Of a stretch of 64,000 bases of DNA, positions 47,918 through 58,755 are shown piece after piece (position 1 is the stretch's first letter; the number at the start of each line of letters is the position of its first letter). Position numbers and translations under genes: made by a program. Source of the DNA: Caldifarciminota bacterium (lineage in GTDB: Bacteria > Hydrothermota > UBA3073); the NCBI GenBank assembly GCA_030606335.1, contig JAUWGP010000010.1, positions 1-64,000 on the forward strand. Direction: 5' to 3'. The notes under the pieces are model-generated. The model was given only the letters and a program-made list of their open reading frames with translations, did no database searches and was not told the DNA's origin.

Positions 47918-49762
47918 TTATCTCACAAGGACGACCTTCCTTGTGGAGACTGCTTTAGGACCTGTAAGCTGACAGAAGTAGATACCCTGGGGAGCTATCT
48001 TACCAGTTTTGTCCATCCCATTCCATGTTGTAATGTAGTTTCCTGCAAACTTAGGACCATCCCACAATGTCTTCACGAGTCTGCCCGTAATATCAAATAT
48101 CCTCAAGGCTACCATTGACTCTCTTGGAATATCATAGGATATGGTTACTATCTTACCTGGATTAGGAGAGATATTTGATATATGGTAATAGGAAGGAAGG
48201 TTGATTTCGTCCTCAATACCCACCTGACCCTTAACAACAGCACGGATAAAGAAGTCAGTACAATATCTTGGTCCCCACCATCCACCACCAGTCCAGCGTA
48301 TGAAACTTCTCTCATATGTTCTATTAACATCCTGTCCGAAGTGTGGCTGTCCATCTGTAATGAACTCGTATGTTACGTAGAATGGCTCATCTGTTACAAA
48401 TAACTCTGGTACAATTGTCTCAAGCCAACCAGTAGACATAACTGGAATAAGAATTGGGGTAATGATATCGTTCTCCTCATCCGGGTAACCAGTAGTAGTG
48501 TCTACAGGATTTATATGCAATTTAAGTGTGTCTATACCTGGCGGATTGACAAGAGAATCTATATAGGCAAGACAGGTAACAAGTGTGCATTCGGATTCAG
48601 GTACAAGCATCGTTGCAAGTTTCTCATTTATTGTCCCAAATGCACCTCTACTACTCATCATCATACCATCGTCAGAGGCGAGGAGGGATTCTGGAAGCAC
48701 CTGAATTCCGCAGTAGCTGGAGTCTCCGGCTCCTCCAGGATATGTTACAACCTCTCCAGAATCATCTACTGCCTCGATGTAGTATTTTATACTTGTTCCT
48801 GTAGCCTGATTGGGTATAAGACCATCATAGTAATCATCACCAGTGGGAACCATATCATCCGTTACCCAGCTTGCTCCAATGTCATAATATAATGTGGTTG
48901 ATGTCACTACAGATTCGTCCGTGATTTTTGCACTTATTGTACAAGGGTCTGTGGTGTTATAGGTATTACCATATGGAGTATGAGCTATTACAGGTGGAAG
49001 GGGAAATGTCCTCGCAATATTAGAGATTCTCAGCTCGTCTATGAATCCGTCAAGCCAGGAGTCATTTCCACCACCACCAAAACCAATATTCACTGGTTGA
49101 TCAGAAACATATGGGGGTTCATCATCGACTGGGTCAAGTTCCCATACACCCATATAGAGGAGAGAATCGAACTCATTATGGACGAACATAATTGCAGTGT
49201 GTGGTGTTGTTACAGTATCATATACAAAGCCGAAGTGATACCAGTTTCCAAGTTCAAATATTTCAGAAGGAGACCTCATGTCAACCCAATGCCATGGACG
49301 AACAAAATACCCTATGCTAAATTCATTTCCTCCAGTGACCTGTATCCAGTAGTTTGGGCAGTACCAGGCATACAGAGTATCAGGTTTTGCTATTACCCTT
49401 GGGTCTGTTTGCCAGCTCTCACCCTTTGTAAGTATATTGAACCACGCCTCTATGGTGAATGTGCTATACAAATCCAAAGCACCAGTATCCGGGTCATCCG
49501 CTATGAGCACTCTGCTTGAATCTGTTGGAGCATCATTATCAAGATATAGGCACATATTAAGCCAGTCAAGTCCCGGAATGAAAGCAGCATTCCCATGCAG
49601 CTCCCCGTCCGGGTTTAGTCCAGATGCATCCTCAAGGTTGCTATCAAAGTGTAGAAGCAGCCTTGTATGCTCATCTGATTCATATGGTCCTCCAATCCTT
49701 CCCAGAACAAGCAGTGGAACGATGAGAAGACCTACTATCAGCATGATATATTCCCTCTTCAT
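47918..49762 (-). CDS. Exported LamG/concanavalin-like domain protein with T9SS-type C-terminal domain (tandem copy B)
   Basis: 614 aa, same length and highly similar to copy A. Confidence 0.87.
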   Translation of the reverse strand: MKREYIMLIVGLLIVPLLVLGRIGGPYESDEHTRLLLHFDSNLEDASGLNPDGELHGNAAFIPGLDWLNMCLYLDNDAPTDSSRVLIADDPDTGALDLYSTFTIEAWFNILTKGESWQTDPRVIAKPDTLYAWYCPNYWIQVTGGNEFSIGYFVRPWHWVDMRSPSEIFELGNWYHFGFVYDTVTTPHTAIMFVHNEFDSLLYMGVWELDPVDDEPPYVSDQPVNIGFGGGGNDSWLDGFIDELRISNIARTFPLPPVIAHTPYGNTYNTTDPCTISAKITDESVVTSTTLYYDIGASWVTDDMVPTGDDYYDGLIPNQATGTSIKYYIEAVDDSGEVVTYPGGAGDSSYCGIQVLPESLLASDDGMMMSSRGAFGTINEKLATMLVPESECTLVTCLAYIDSLVNPPGIDTLKLHINPVDTTTGYPDEENDIITPILIPVMSTGWLETIVPELFVTDEPFYVTYEFITDGQPHFGQDVNRTYERSFIRWTGGGWWGPRYCTDFFIRAVVKGQVGIEDEINLPSYYHISNISPNPGKIVTISYDIPRESMVALRIFDITGRLVKTLWDGPKFAGNYITTWNGMDKTGKIAPQGIYFCQLTGPKAVSTRKVVLVR

Positions 49763-49824
49763 ATTTACCTCCCTTTTTGGGTTGTCTTGCTGTCAAATTT
49801 CTAACAACCAATGAAACATGTTTT

Positions 49825-49903
49825 ACGAATTGCACCAGTATTTCGATAATTTCTTTATACCTTTAAGGTGATTTGTGAAATTAGCTTAGTTCGTGCAATT
49901 CGT
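49825..49903. repeat. 79-bp inverted-repeat element ACGAATTGCAC...GTGCAATTCGT
   Basis: acgaattgcac at 49825 and gtgcaattcgt at 49893 are perfect inverted repeats. Confidence 0.7.
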
Positions 49904-49931
49904 GTTTTCCTTCTCTACTTTACCATAGACA

Positions 49932-52814
49932 TCATCTCCCTAATTTAACTATCTTTTCTTTAAACCTCTCACCACCAATTTTTAGATGGATGAAATATAC
50001 ACCCTGCGGGAGTGCTTGTCCATTAAAGGATAGTGTATGACTCCCCTTTTTTAATCTATCCTCTAAGATGGTCTCCACCCTTCTACCCATAACATCATAC
50101 ACACTAAGGGAGACATCTGATTCTCGAGCAATAGAGAACGATATATTTGTTGCTACAATAAATGGATTTGGAATACATCTGTAAAGTTGGTTTGATATGC
50201 GAACAGTCTCCTCCTCAATACCTAATTCACCAAGGTCCTCTAAAACCTTTGAGACCAATATCTGTGTAGCATTTGTGAAGTATAGGGGAAAGCCGAAGAA
50301 GATTGCCTTATAGTCATCATTTATGCACCTGAGAGCACAGGGTCTTCCCTGATATTCACTCTCTTGATTCAATGATTGGAATGAGTATACAGCATCTTCT
50401 CCAGAAAAAACATCTATATACATCATTCCATCCCATGAAGAAGGTATCTTAGATGTATCTATATCTATATCAGGATAACCAGAAAGACCACTGGCACCTA
50501 TAAACTCATATGAAAATGATTCATATGCTGTATCGCATCCGAGATAATCGAAGAGAAAATCTCCATCTCCAAATGTGAATGGATATGTTCCACTACCCAC
50601 AATATCAAGCACTGGTCTCCATCCGATAAACCATAATTTACCTCCTGCATCAAGGTATCGTGTGAGGGATGGAACAAAATTTGATGCGAGTGGTTGTACA
50701 TAATGGTCAGCATACCAAACAATCAGGGAATATCTCCCTATGGTTGAAATTTCTGGAGTACCCTGTGAGTCAACATCCCACTCATCAAAATCCAAATTTA
50801 TCTCTGAAAATAGGTCTCTATAGAACTCATCAACCATATTATCTGTCGGATTCCCAGGATTCCCAGGTCCGTCCCAGGTCTCGTCTACAAGAAGGATACC
50901 CTCATCAAACGACATAGGTAAGGCGGAATCAGGATTAGAATATTCACTCTCAAGTCCACCCGAATCCACAGCAGTTACAACATAGTAATACCATACTCCT
51001 GAATCAATGAGTGTATCGATTAATCCCGCTTCTGGAATAATAGAATCGTTTATCATTTCATAGGTGCCTGAAGCTCCCTCTTTCCTGTATACATTATATC
51101 CTATAAGATCGGTCTCCCAGTTATCTCTCCATCCAAGTTTAATACTCATATGGGATGGAAAAGCATCAACATCCTGTGGGGGTAGTGGGGGAGAGGCGTA
51201 AGGAGATGGGAATGTGACAAATGGGTTTCCTATGAATGCGAAATCCCACATAAAGCACTCGAGTGTATCTGATGGAAACCAGTATGATATTCTCTGTGGA
51301 TCACAGTGGTAGTTGAGGTAATCGAGATATGCCCTCCCGAGGTCCTTACCATATGCAAGAGAGTTGAATAAAATATCCTGCGTGCCGGTTCCCATACTCC
51401 TTGTTACACCAAAAGATGCCAGACCAGTAGCGTGTCCAAAGCAGTAGTTTATTGCAAGATTGTTTGAGGGAGACTCGTGGAAGTCTGCTCCATGACAGGC
51501 GAAGAGTGAGGTAAACCTTGAACCAGGGTAGGTATCCCTCAGCTCATTATAAAAAACCCAGTTTGGAGGTCTATCAAAATTATGGAAATAACTCGAGGAG
51601 TGAGCCCATATATTAGTGATCTCATACCCCCTTGTAAGATGGTCAAGGTATTCATAACCAGCAACATACCAGTTATTCCCTCCTACGGTATCTACCTCTT
51701 CTCCATAGATCTGAGCAATACTCTTCTTAATATATTTCATCGCCCCGAACCAATCATGATTTATACACGCAAATCCCCTCTGGGGGATAGATATTCCACC
51801 ATCATAATATTCATTACACTTTTGAAGGAACTCTAAAAGGGATGAAGGATTGTTCTGGGGTGGTCTCATCCAGCAGACCCATATATCTATTAACGGTTCA
51901 TCTCCAAACTCATGCCAGTCGTAAAATCCATCTCCATCTCTGTCTAAGAATATACCATCAAGGTCTTCATAAAAAAACGGTATTGGGCAGGTTTCTCCCC
52001 AAGGAAATTCCCACATTGCATAGGGGAAAAGCCCAACAAGAACTATACCAGCAATACCTGAATCAGAGGCAAGACTGTAAATATATGGTCTCATCTCTTC
52101 CGCAGTATCCCATGAGCCTTCGTAGATATGGAGGGTCACATCATAGTCTGTCTCCACATATGCCCTGTACTGTGTGATTTCATTCATTATTAAGGGTGCA
52201 ATAGAAGATTCTAATACAAGTGCTATGTCTTGGTGTGTTATTGGAGTTGGAACATTTATAAAATATTGTCGGCTATCTGTTCTTACCCATCCTCCAGGGC
52301 TCATATAGAGAACTCGTGCCTCATATACATATGCACCGTATTCAGAGGGAAGTTGATAATCAATATTGAATGTGAAAAAAGATGCACCAGAGACTGTGTC
52401 GTCTACATGTGTGACCCATTGCCATCCAGATGTTGTCTCTTTGTATATTGATACTCTTACCCTTGTTGAGTCATCGAACATATATGCCGTTGTAACGGAA
52501 ATCTCTGCAATACTTGACGGAGAACCATATGGAGGATATTCAATATCCCAGATGTAAAATGTATCTTTTTCCCTTTTATCTATCATCCTGTAGACAGTGG
52601 GGGATAGAATCTGAAACTGCAGTCCGCTCTCATAGAGCGTTTTCATATTATCAGGGACGAGCTGGCATATTGCACTACTTTTTGAAGAGCTCAGCACCTT
52701 TATACCCATACTCCTCAATACAGAGGCATCATATTCCTCAGAGAGAAAGACCAAGCCATAATTTCCATAAAGAAATAATGGAAGAAGAAGGATGTAAAGA
52801 AATGCTCTTTTCAT
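49932..52814 (-). CDS. C25 (gingipain/PorU-like) peptidase with FnIII, alpha/beta domain and T9SS-type C-terminal domain (module 2)
   Basis: 960 aa; 'TNIWAHSSSYFHNF', 'SLFACHGADFHESPSNNLAINYCFGHATGLASFGVTRSMGTG'; 'DLDGIFLDRDGDGFYDWHEFG'; CTD 'CIPNPFIVATNISFSIA...GVYFIHL'. Confidence 0.82.
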   Translation of the reverse strand: MKRAFLYILLLPLFLYGNYGLVFLSEEYDASVLRSMGIKVLSSSKSSAICQLVPDNMKTLYESGLQFQILSPTVYRMIDKREKDTFYIWDIEYPPYGSPSSIAEISVTTAYMFDDSTRVRVSIYKETTSGWQWVTHVDDTVSGASFFTFNIDYQLPSEYGAYVYEARVLYMSPGGWVRTDSRQYFINVPTPITHQDIALVLESSIAPLIMNEITQYRAYVETDYDVTLHIYEGSWDTAEEMRPYIYSLASDSGIAGIVLVGLFPYAMWEFPWGETCPIPFFYEDLDGIFLDRDGDGFYDWHEFGDEPLIDIWVCWMRPPQNNPSSLLEFLQKCNEYYDGGISIPQRGFACINHDWFGAMKYIKKSIAQIYGEEVDTVGGNNWYVAGYEYLDHLTRGYEITNIWAHSSSYFHNFDRPPNWVFYNELRDTYPGSRFTSLFACHGADFHESPSNNLAINYCFGHATGLASFGVTRSMGTGTQDILFNSLAYGKDLGRAYLDYLNYHCDPQRISYWFPSDTLECFMWDFAFIGNPFVTFPSPYASPPLPPQDVDAFPSHMSIKLGWRDNWETDLIGYNVYRKEGASGTYEMINDSIIPEAGLIDTLIDSGVWYYYVVTAVDSGGLESEYSNPDSALPMSFDEGILLVDETWDGPGNPGNPTDNMVDEFYRDLFSEINLDFDEWDVDSQGTPEISTIGRYSLIVWYADHYVQPLASNFVPSLTRYLDAGGKLWFIGWRPVLDIVGSGTYPFTFGDGDFLFDYLGCDTAYESFSYEFIGASGLSGYPDIDIDTSKIPSSWDGMMYIDVFSGEDAVYSFQSLNQESEYQGRPCALRCINDDYKAIFFGFPLYFTNATQILVSKVLEDLGELGIEEETVRISNQLYRCIPNPFIVATNISFSIARESDVSLSVYDVMGRRVETILEDRLKKGSHTLSFNGQALPQGVYFIHLKIGGERFKEKIVKLGR

Positions 52815-52822
52815 ATAACCTC

Positions 52823-53719
52823 CTAAAATGAAAAACCCATGGTCATCCTGTGGGAACCAGAGAGAACACCAAGGTTAGAGTATGCATAGTCGAGCTTAAC
52901 TATTGCCTCTCCAACTGGAATTGAAAATCCTGCACCGGATGACCAGGTCTCTACATCATATCCAAACTTATATCCTCCTCTTAGAGTAAAATATCTGTTA
53001 AGTTTGTATTCTAATCCCGTATTTATGACATCCTCATCATCAGTGGGCTTAATCATAACAGCAGCAAGTGTCAGAGAGGGTATTGGCTCAAATGCAGCAC
53101 CAAGAGAAAAATTCATTGGAAGTGAATAGAATTCATTTATAAATCTAAGATTGGGTCCAAAATTTGAGATTTTCATGCCAAATCTAAATCCTCTAATATC
53201 CGTTCTAAAGAGTGTTCCAAGGTCAAATGAAAAAGCACTTACATTATTTTGATAGAGTGAAAGTCCAATATACCTTGCAGTCAGCCCAATAGATGTATGG
53301 TCGGTTAAGAACCTACCATAACTTAACCCGAGTGCATAGTTGGAAGCATAGAATGTTTCACCAGTTCCATCGGGTTGTAGTGGTGTAGTAACCTCTATTG
53401 CATCCGTATACAGGCAGACAAAGGAAATAGCAAATGTGCCAATCCTTCGAAAAGGGGAAGCAATACTTGCAAACTCGTGATTTATACCAGCAAACCATCT
53501 TGTATGTGTTGCTGAAATGTCAATAGAACCTATTAAGGGAAGACAAGCTGGATTATAATAAACAGATGATGCGTCATCCACAACTGCAAGATATGCCTCT
53601 CCCATACCCACTGCCCTCGCACTTACACCTATCTTCAAAAATTGACCGGATGTGCTTCCAGGTCTTTCATACCCACCAAAAAGGAGAGCTGGAATTAGAA
53701 GTAAGATTAACTTTTTCAT
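52823..53719 (-). CDS. PorV/PorQ-family outer-membrane protein (module 2)
   Basis: 298 aa; 'ARAVGMGEAYLAVVDDASSVYYNPACLPLI'; paralogue of 13074-13979. Confidence 0.85.
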   Translation of the reverse strand: MKKLILLLIPALLFGGYERPGSTSGQFLKIGVSARAVGMGEAYLAVVDDASSVYYNPACLPLIGSIDISATHTRWFAGINHEFASIASPFRRIGTFAISFVCLYTDAIEVTTPLQPDGTGETFYASNYALGLSYGRFLTDHTSIGLTARYIGLSLYQNNVSAFSFDLGTLFRTDIRGFRFGMKISNFGPNLRFINEFYSLPMNFSLGAAFEPIPSLTLAAVMIKPTDDEDVINTGLEYKLNRYFTLRGGYKFGYDVETWSSGAGFSIPVGEAIVKLDYAYSNLGVLSGSHRMTMGFSF

Positions 53720-53773
53720 AAACCCCCCGGATACATATTAAAAATCAAATATCAAATGTCAAAAATGTTCTTT

Positions 53774-53940
53774 AGGACGCAGATTAACGCAGATTATCAA
53801 GATTTTTTATTTATTTTTTTCAATTTAACAAAATACATGAATTTTTTATCCTGTGTTTCTGCGTTTACCCCGTTAAATACAATGTTTTAAGAACCATCAG
53901 ACATCTATTACTGTATTATTTAACAGGGTAAATTTACGTC
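53774..53940. repeat. GGACGCAGAT inverted-repeat element, second module, interrupted by a MITE-like repeat
   Basis: ggacgcagattaacgcagattatcaagatt ... cctgtgtttctgcgttta[MITE]aatttacgtcc. Confidence 0.65.
53868..53928. repeat. 61-bp MITE-like repeat CCCCGTTAAATA...TATTTAACAGGG (copy 3)
   Basis: Terminal inverted repeats; inserted near the end of the GACGCAG element. Confidence 0.75.
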
Positions 53941-53947
53941 CTAAATT

Positions 53948-55714
53948 TTATTTTATCACCACGAATTTCCCCCTCTGTATGTTTCCGGTTTCGTGGTCCT
54001 CTACAGTAAAAAGATATATATCACTACCAATAGCCTGACCAACTCTTGATACAAGGTTCCAGTCCTCAAAACCATTGATAGGGTCGTTATGTTCTATTGT
54101 AAATACAAGGTCTCCTGCAAGGGTGAAAATATTTATAGTACATCTGTTAGGAAGATTAACAAACTGTATTCTCCTGTCCTGCTCCATCCATGGCCTACCA
54201 GGTGGATGAGTCTCCCAGGGAGGGTTATATGCTGTGTAATCTACATTCCCCAGGTATGGGTTAGGAACAACACTGACATTCCCAACATCCTCGGCAGGAG
54301 GAGGTCCTGGAAATATCTCAGACGAATTTACAGCCTTACTGCTCTCAAGGTTTATAAATCCTGAAACCGTATCAGGAAGGGCAAAAGATGTTACTGTATA
54401 GTAGTATGCAAGATTGTTTAAAATTCCATCATCTATATATTCATATTCTATTCCCATGTCAAAACCGAAACCGTCTCCTATGACATCATACTCACCAAGA
54501 AGTGTCCATGGTCCATCAGGGCCAAGAGTGCTCCTGTATACTCGGTATCCTGCGAAAGGTTTGAGTATTTCATCCAACCTGTTCTCATCTTCATAATCCT
54601 CAGGATTTATACCCGGGTCTCCATCATCCCACTTCCAGGATAGTTTAGCACCATGGTTTCTTGGTTCTACACTGAGAGGAGGAGAGGGTGGCGGAGACGG
54701 GAAATTCCATTCAGGATAATATACCTCGATAAGGGATAGGTTATTATTAAAAGAATCAAGTGTATCCTTTGCAGTAAAAAGTGCTACAGTAAACATAAGT
54801 GTATCTCCATAATTCATCTCATAGGGTCCAAGACTTACAATGAGTGCTGAGCCCGTAGTAACTGCCTGCGGAGGCTTTATATATCCATCAGACATCTCAA
54901 TATATCTATCAGGATCCATTGCTTCTGGTGTATGTGTACCACCCCACCATCTAAATGTTGTATCAATAGGTTCGCCAGGTGGGAATATTCTTGCTGCGAG
55001 TATAGGATATTCTGTAGTTCCATCCACTCCCCTTGGTTCCTCGAAAGCAACAGCAGTGAGATGTTCACCTTTAAACCAAGATCTATCATCTTGCCCAAAT
55101 GCCCAGCTTGTCCCTCTTAACCCAATATTTGCATCTAACCAGTAACATAAATACGTATTGTGTATTGTTTTGGGATTTTTGGAGATAATAAAGTAGTCAA
55201 ACATTATAAACTCATCCACAGGTTCAAATCCCCAGCAATAACTCCTATCTATTACCTGAATATAGAGGGGATTATGTTCCACTATATTCGTCCAGAAGAA
55301 ATCAGAGTACCTACAAATAAAATCCTGCTCGGATATTGCAATATATTCTGACCAGTATGGTATATCTATAGTATCTCCTTTTCCAGCAACCCATATTGTG
55401 TCCCAGGATGTATCTGTAGGATAGGTTTCGTAATGTGAAGGAGAAGCCCATCCAGTTGTGACAGTGACAAGGGTATCATTATCGACTATACCACCTACCC
55501 ATAATCCACCCTCACCCATATGTTCTACCCCAGAACCTGGTGGTGACTCATAGTATATCCACTGCCACTCATAGTCTGTCTGGGCTGCCCACTGCGCTCC
55601 CTGGTTTGTAACCACTCCTGTAAGTGTTCCTATATCATGCTTTTTCCATTGAAGGTTTGGCTGAGCATAAACGATTCCTATAATAAATGGCAGGATAATA
55701 ACAATTTTTCTCAT
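53948..55714 (-). CDS. Exported protein of unknown function with T9SS-type C-terminus (module 2)
   Basis: 588 aa; 'VSVVPNPYLGNVDY...EQDRRIQFVNLPNRCTINIFTLAGDLVFTIEHNDPINGFEDWNLVSRVGQAIGSDIYLFTVED...GKFVVIK'; paralogue of 14224-16071. Confidence 0.8.
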   Translation of the reverse strand: MRKIVIILPFIIGIVYAQPNLQWKKHDIGTLTGVVTNQGAQWAAQTDYEWQWIYYESPPGSGVEHMGEGGLWVGGIVDNDTLVTVTTGWASPSHYETYPTDTSWDTIWVAGKGDTIDIPYWSEYIAISEQDFICRYSDFFWTNIVEHNPLYIQVIDRSYCWGFEPVDEFIMFDYFIISKNPKTIHNTYLCYWLDANIGLRGTSWAFGQDDRSWFKGEHLTAVAFEEPRGVDGTTEYPILAARIFPPGEPIDTTFRWWGGTHTPEAMDPDRYIEMSDGYIKPPQAVTTGSALIVSLGPYEMNYGDTLMFTVALFTAKDTLDSFNNNLSLIEVYYPEWNFPSPPPSPPLSVEPRNHGAKLSWKWDDGDPGINPEDYEDENRLDEILKPFAGYRVYRSTLGPDGPWTLLGEYDVIGDGFGFDMGIEYEYIDDGILNNLAYYYTVTSFALPDTVSGFINLESSKAVNSSEIFPGPPPAEDVGNVSVVPNPYLGNVDYTAYNPPWETHPPGRPWMEQDRRIQFVNLPNRCTINIFTLAGDLVFTIEHNDPINGFEDWNLVSRVGQAIGSDIYLFTVEDHETGNIQRGKFVVIK

Positions 55715-55722
55715 ATACCCTC

Positions 55723-58455
55723 CTAAAAATTTAAACTTAATCCTAATTTTATTTGTCTCCCAGGACTGGACACAGCAGGATTTCTTAAATACAGGATATC
55801 ACGATATGTGTATATCTTGTTTGTTCCCCAGTTAACATCACCGTATCTGTATGGTTCTCCTGTCCAGCTATTAAAACCAGCTCCTCTATTTACATTCTTA
55901 TAATTAAAGAAATTTAAAAACTCGCATATGAATGAATAGTTTAGACTCCCAAGACTAAACCCCTTCTGAATTTTTAGATCAAGATTGTAAGTGGCAGGAC
56001 AGGTCTCGGAGTTCTCTGTAATTACAATATCTGTACCAGCAGGGGTGTAAGGCTTACCTGAGCCATAACTGAAGAGCATACTCGTAGAAAAGCGGTCAGG
56101 AATCTTCAGACCAAAGAGTCTGAAACATTCACCCTCTGGAATAGAAAATTCAATATCAGCTACAATCATATTTCTTTGGTCCCAGTTAAGTCTATTTTCT
56201 CTTATCGGTATTGGCAGTCCCTGTCTTGAACGGTCGTATTCCATGAATGCCTATGATGCATATCCTGTAGCCCACTGATATGTGTATGATATAGTGCCAG
56301 AAATAAAATGTGAATACCTTTTTATAAGTTGCATTTCTATTCCTCTGCATCTTCCATATCCCCTGTTTACCCATACCCAGACTTCTGGAGAACCTGTTTT
56401 TATCATTCCAACATAACCCGATACATCCTTTGAGTAATTCTTCACATCAAATGCCATATCATTTGTTATTTGATGAGTGATACCAAATTCATAGGCAGTC
56501 GTAAGCTCTGGTTCGAGGTTTGGATTTCCAACCCATGTACCTGTCCAGGGGTCTCTATAATAATATTGAAGTTCGGGGAGTTGATTGAACCTGCCATAGG
56601 CAAAGTACATAGCTGTCCGTTCGGTTATGGGATGGGATATACCCAGTCTTGGGGATATCCAGTATCTTATTCCTTCGACATCAAGTTCCATTCCAGTTGC
56701 ACGTTCCCAGAGTGCTATATACTCGGATTCTCTTACGGTTCGACCAGGGTCAAAGAAGTCAACCCTTACTCCCGCATTTACGATAAGTCCTCCAAGTTCT
56801 ATCTTGTCCTGCAGGTATGCAGCACCAATATACGGATAAGCATCGAATATCCACCTGTAGAGGCCATATTCTGGCCAGGGACCAGGGATAGTATCCCTGC
56901 TATCATAGAAGTAGGAGCCAGCATATTGTATATCTGTATACCTTATTTTATGATAGTTAAGTTCAAAACCAGACTTTATGAGATGACGGGGGTGAACCTG
57001 TGAGGTGATATCTCCCCTGAATGTGTATGAATAGGTATTATCCTCTCTGTAATTTCCCTGTACCCCAATATCTATGAATCTATCTTCGTTGGTGTCATGT
57101 CCGTAATCAGAACCAACATAAATTTTATCCCAGGTTGTATCTCCATCTTCAACAACCATTACACTGTCCCAGTGCCAGAATTGAGGAGGTATTCTACCAT
57201 TTAATGTAGATTTATAGTCTGTTACCAGTCTTCCTAACTTCACGGTATAGAATGTCTTTGGAGAGAGAGTGTGAGTAAAGTTTACGGTAAACTGTTCCGT
57301 TGTGCGGGAACCAGAGTGTGTAGAGTCAGGAAGGTTTTTCCATCCCCAATCAAACCAGCTCCATCTCGACCATCCGCTTCTATACCCAAGTATTAGTTTA
57401 TGGTTGGTTGTAATCCTGTATGCCAATTTCAGGTCTTCAGTGTAGTTATTACTTTGTCTGTCGTTATATTCAAATCCGAGAAATTCGTTGGTTTGCCTTG
57501 TTCTGTGATTCGAAAGGTATGTATCGGTCAGATTCGCGCTTCCTGAGGCAAAGAATGTAATATCTCCAGGGATATTTATTCCAAGAGGTCGTAAAACAAA
57601 ATTAGTAATGGGTTCTGGCCCTCCAATAGAGAATGAAATATAGTCTGTGTTGAAGGTATAAACCTCAGGAGAAAGTCTATCGGTTTTATACTGAACACTG
57701 CCCGAGGGTCTTCTTCCACCCTCACGGGTTACTATATTTATTACACCTGATTGTGCCTGTCCGTATTCGGCATTAAAGCCCCCTGTGAGGATTTCCATCT
57801 CCTCCACAGAAACAATATCAAGCTCAAGAATTTGACGTCCACCATATAGAGGATGGGTAATGGGAAGTCCGTCTACACAGTAAAGTATCTCTCCACCTCT
57901 ACCACCTCTAATATGTATATCAGTTGCCCTTTCTCCTCTTATCTGAATACCTCTTCCTTCTTCATCTTGAATATCAAGAACAGGAGCAGCAGTAACCACT
58001 CCTGGTTGAATGCTTATTACATCCCCTACATTTTCAACACCGGCTATTCTATTCATTTCCTCTTTTGTTTTATAGCGTGCACTGGATGTTATATCAGGTA
58101 AGACAAGGGGTCTTTCTGCTCTTACAGTTATACCCTCCATCTCAAGGACTGTCTCCCCGAGGTTAAAATCAAGTCTCGTCGTGAGGTCCACAGATACCCT
58201 TACCTCACTCTTAGTAACTGTTGTATATCCTAACATCCTTGCCTCAACAGAGTATACTCCCGGATGTATCTGAATAATGAAGTATTCTCCATTCTCATCA
58301 GTCGCAGCGCCAAGAGAAGTTTCTGTGATTACTACATTTGCACCAGGTAGTGCCTTTCCTGTTTTTGCGTCTGTAACCTTGCCTGCTATCTTACCTGTAA
58401 CCCCTGCGAAAACTCCTGTTGAAAGGAGAATAAAAAGCCAGATGAATTTTTTCAT
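55723..58455 (-). pseudogene. TonB-dependent receptor (Oar-like), interrupted by one in-frame TAG (module 2)
   Basis: ORFs 56251-58455 (734 aa) and 55723-56244 (173 aa) are collinear and in the same frame; together they match the 893-aa paralogue; ...ATGYAS-TAG-AFMEYDR aligns with GVGYSSWEFMEYYE. Confidence 0.85.
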
Positions 58456-58550
58456 AAAACCCCCGTATAATCATATTAAATATCAAAAATCAAATATTAA
58501 ATTTTCAAGAACATCACAAACACCTGCTATAATATACAAGAAAACACCTG

Positions 58551-58694
58551 TCATTGCGAGTGTAATCTAAGCAATCCTTCACCGATAGTACGTCATTGCG
58601 AGCGACTAACAGGAGCGCGGCAATCTCATATTTTAATATCCCCTTAAATGCGATTGCTTCGTTGTCCGTCAACCGACGGACTCCTCGCAATGAC
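58551..58694. repeat. Dispersed palindromic 'CATTGCGAG' repeat
   Basis: tcattgcgagtgtaatctaagcaatcc...gtcattgcgagcgactaacaggagcgcggcaatctc...gattgcttcgttgtccgtcaaccgacggactcctcgcaatgac. Confidence 0.8.
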
Positions 58695-58755
58695 AAGGAA
58701 GAGTATGTTATGAGGTTGCTCCTACCTTGTCTTTTCTGTGAGCTCTGCGGTTTAT

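Noticed and set aside
48980-49519. 179-aa plus-strand ORF, with similar shadows at 47264-47557 and 47520-47972
   Set aside because: Antisense to the tandem LamG genes; the pairwise similarity of shadow ORFs reflects the duplicated sense genes.
56470-57003. 177-aa plus-strand ORF
   Set aside because: Antisense to the TonB receptor; no recognisable domain.
55723-58455. Amber (TAG) codon reassignment or pyrrolysine insertion
   Set aside because: TAG terminates several other genes here, and the paralogue has Trp, so a point mutation is simpler.
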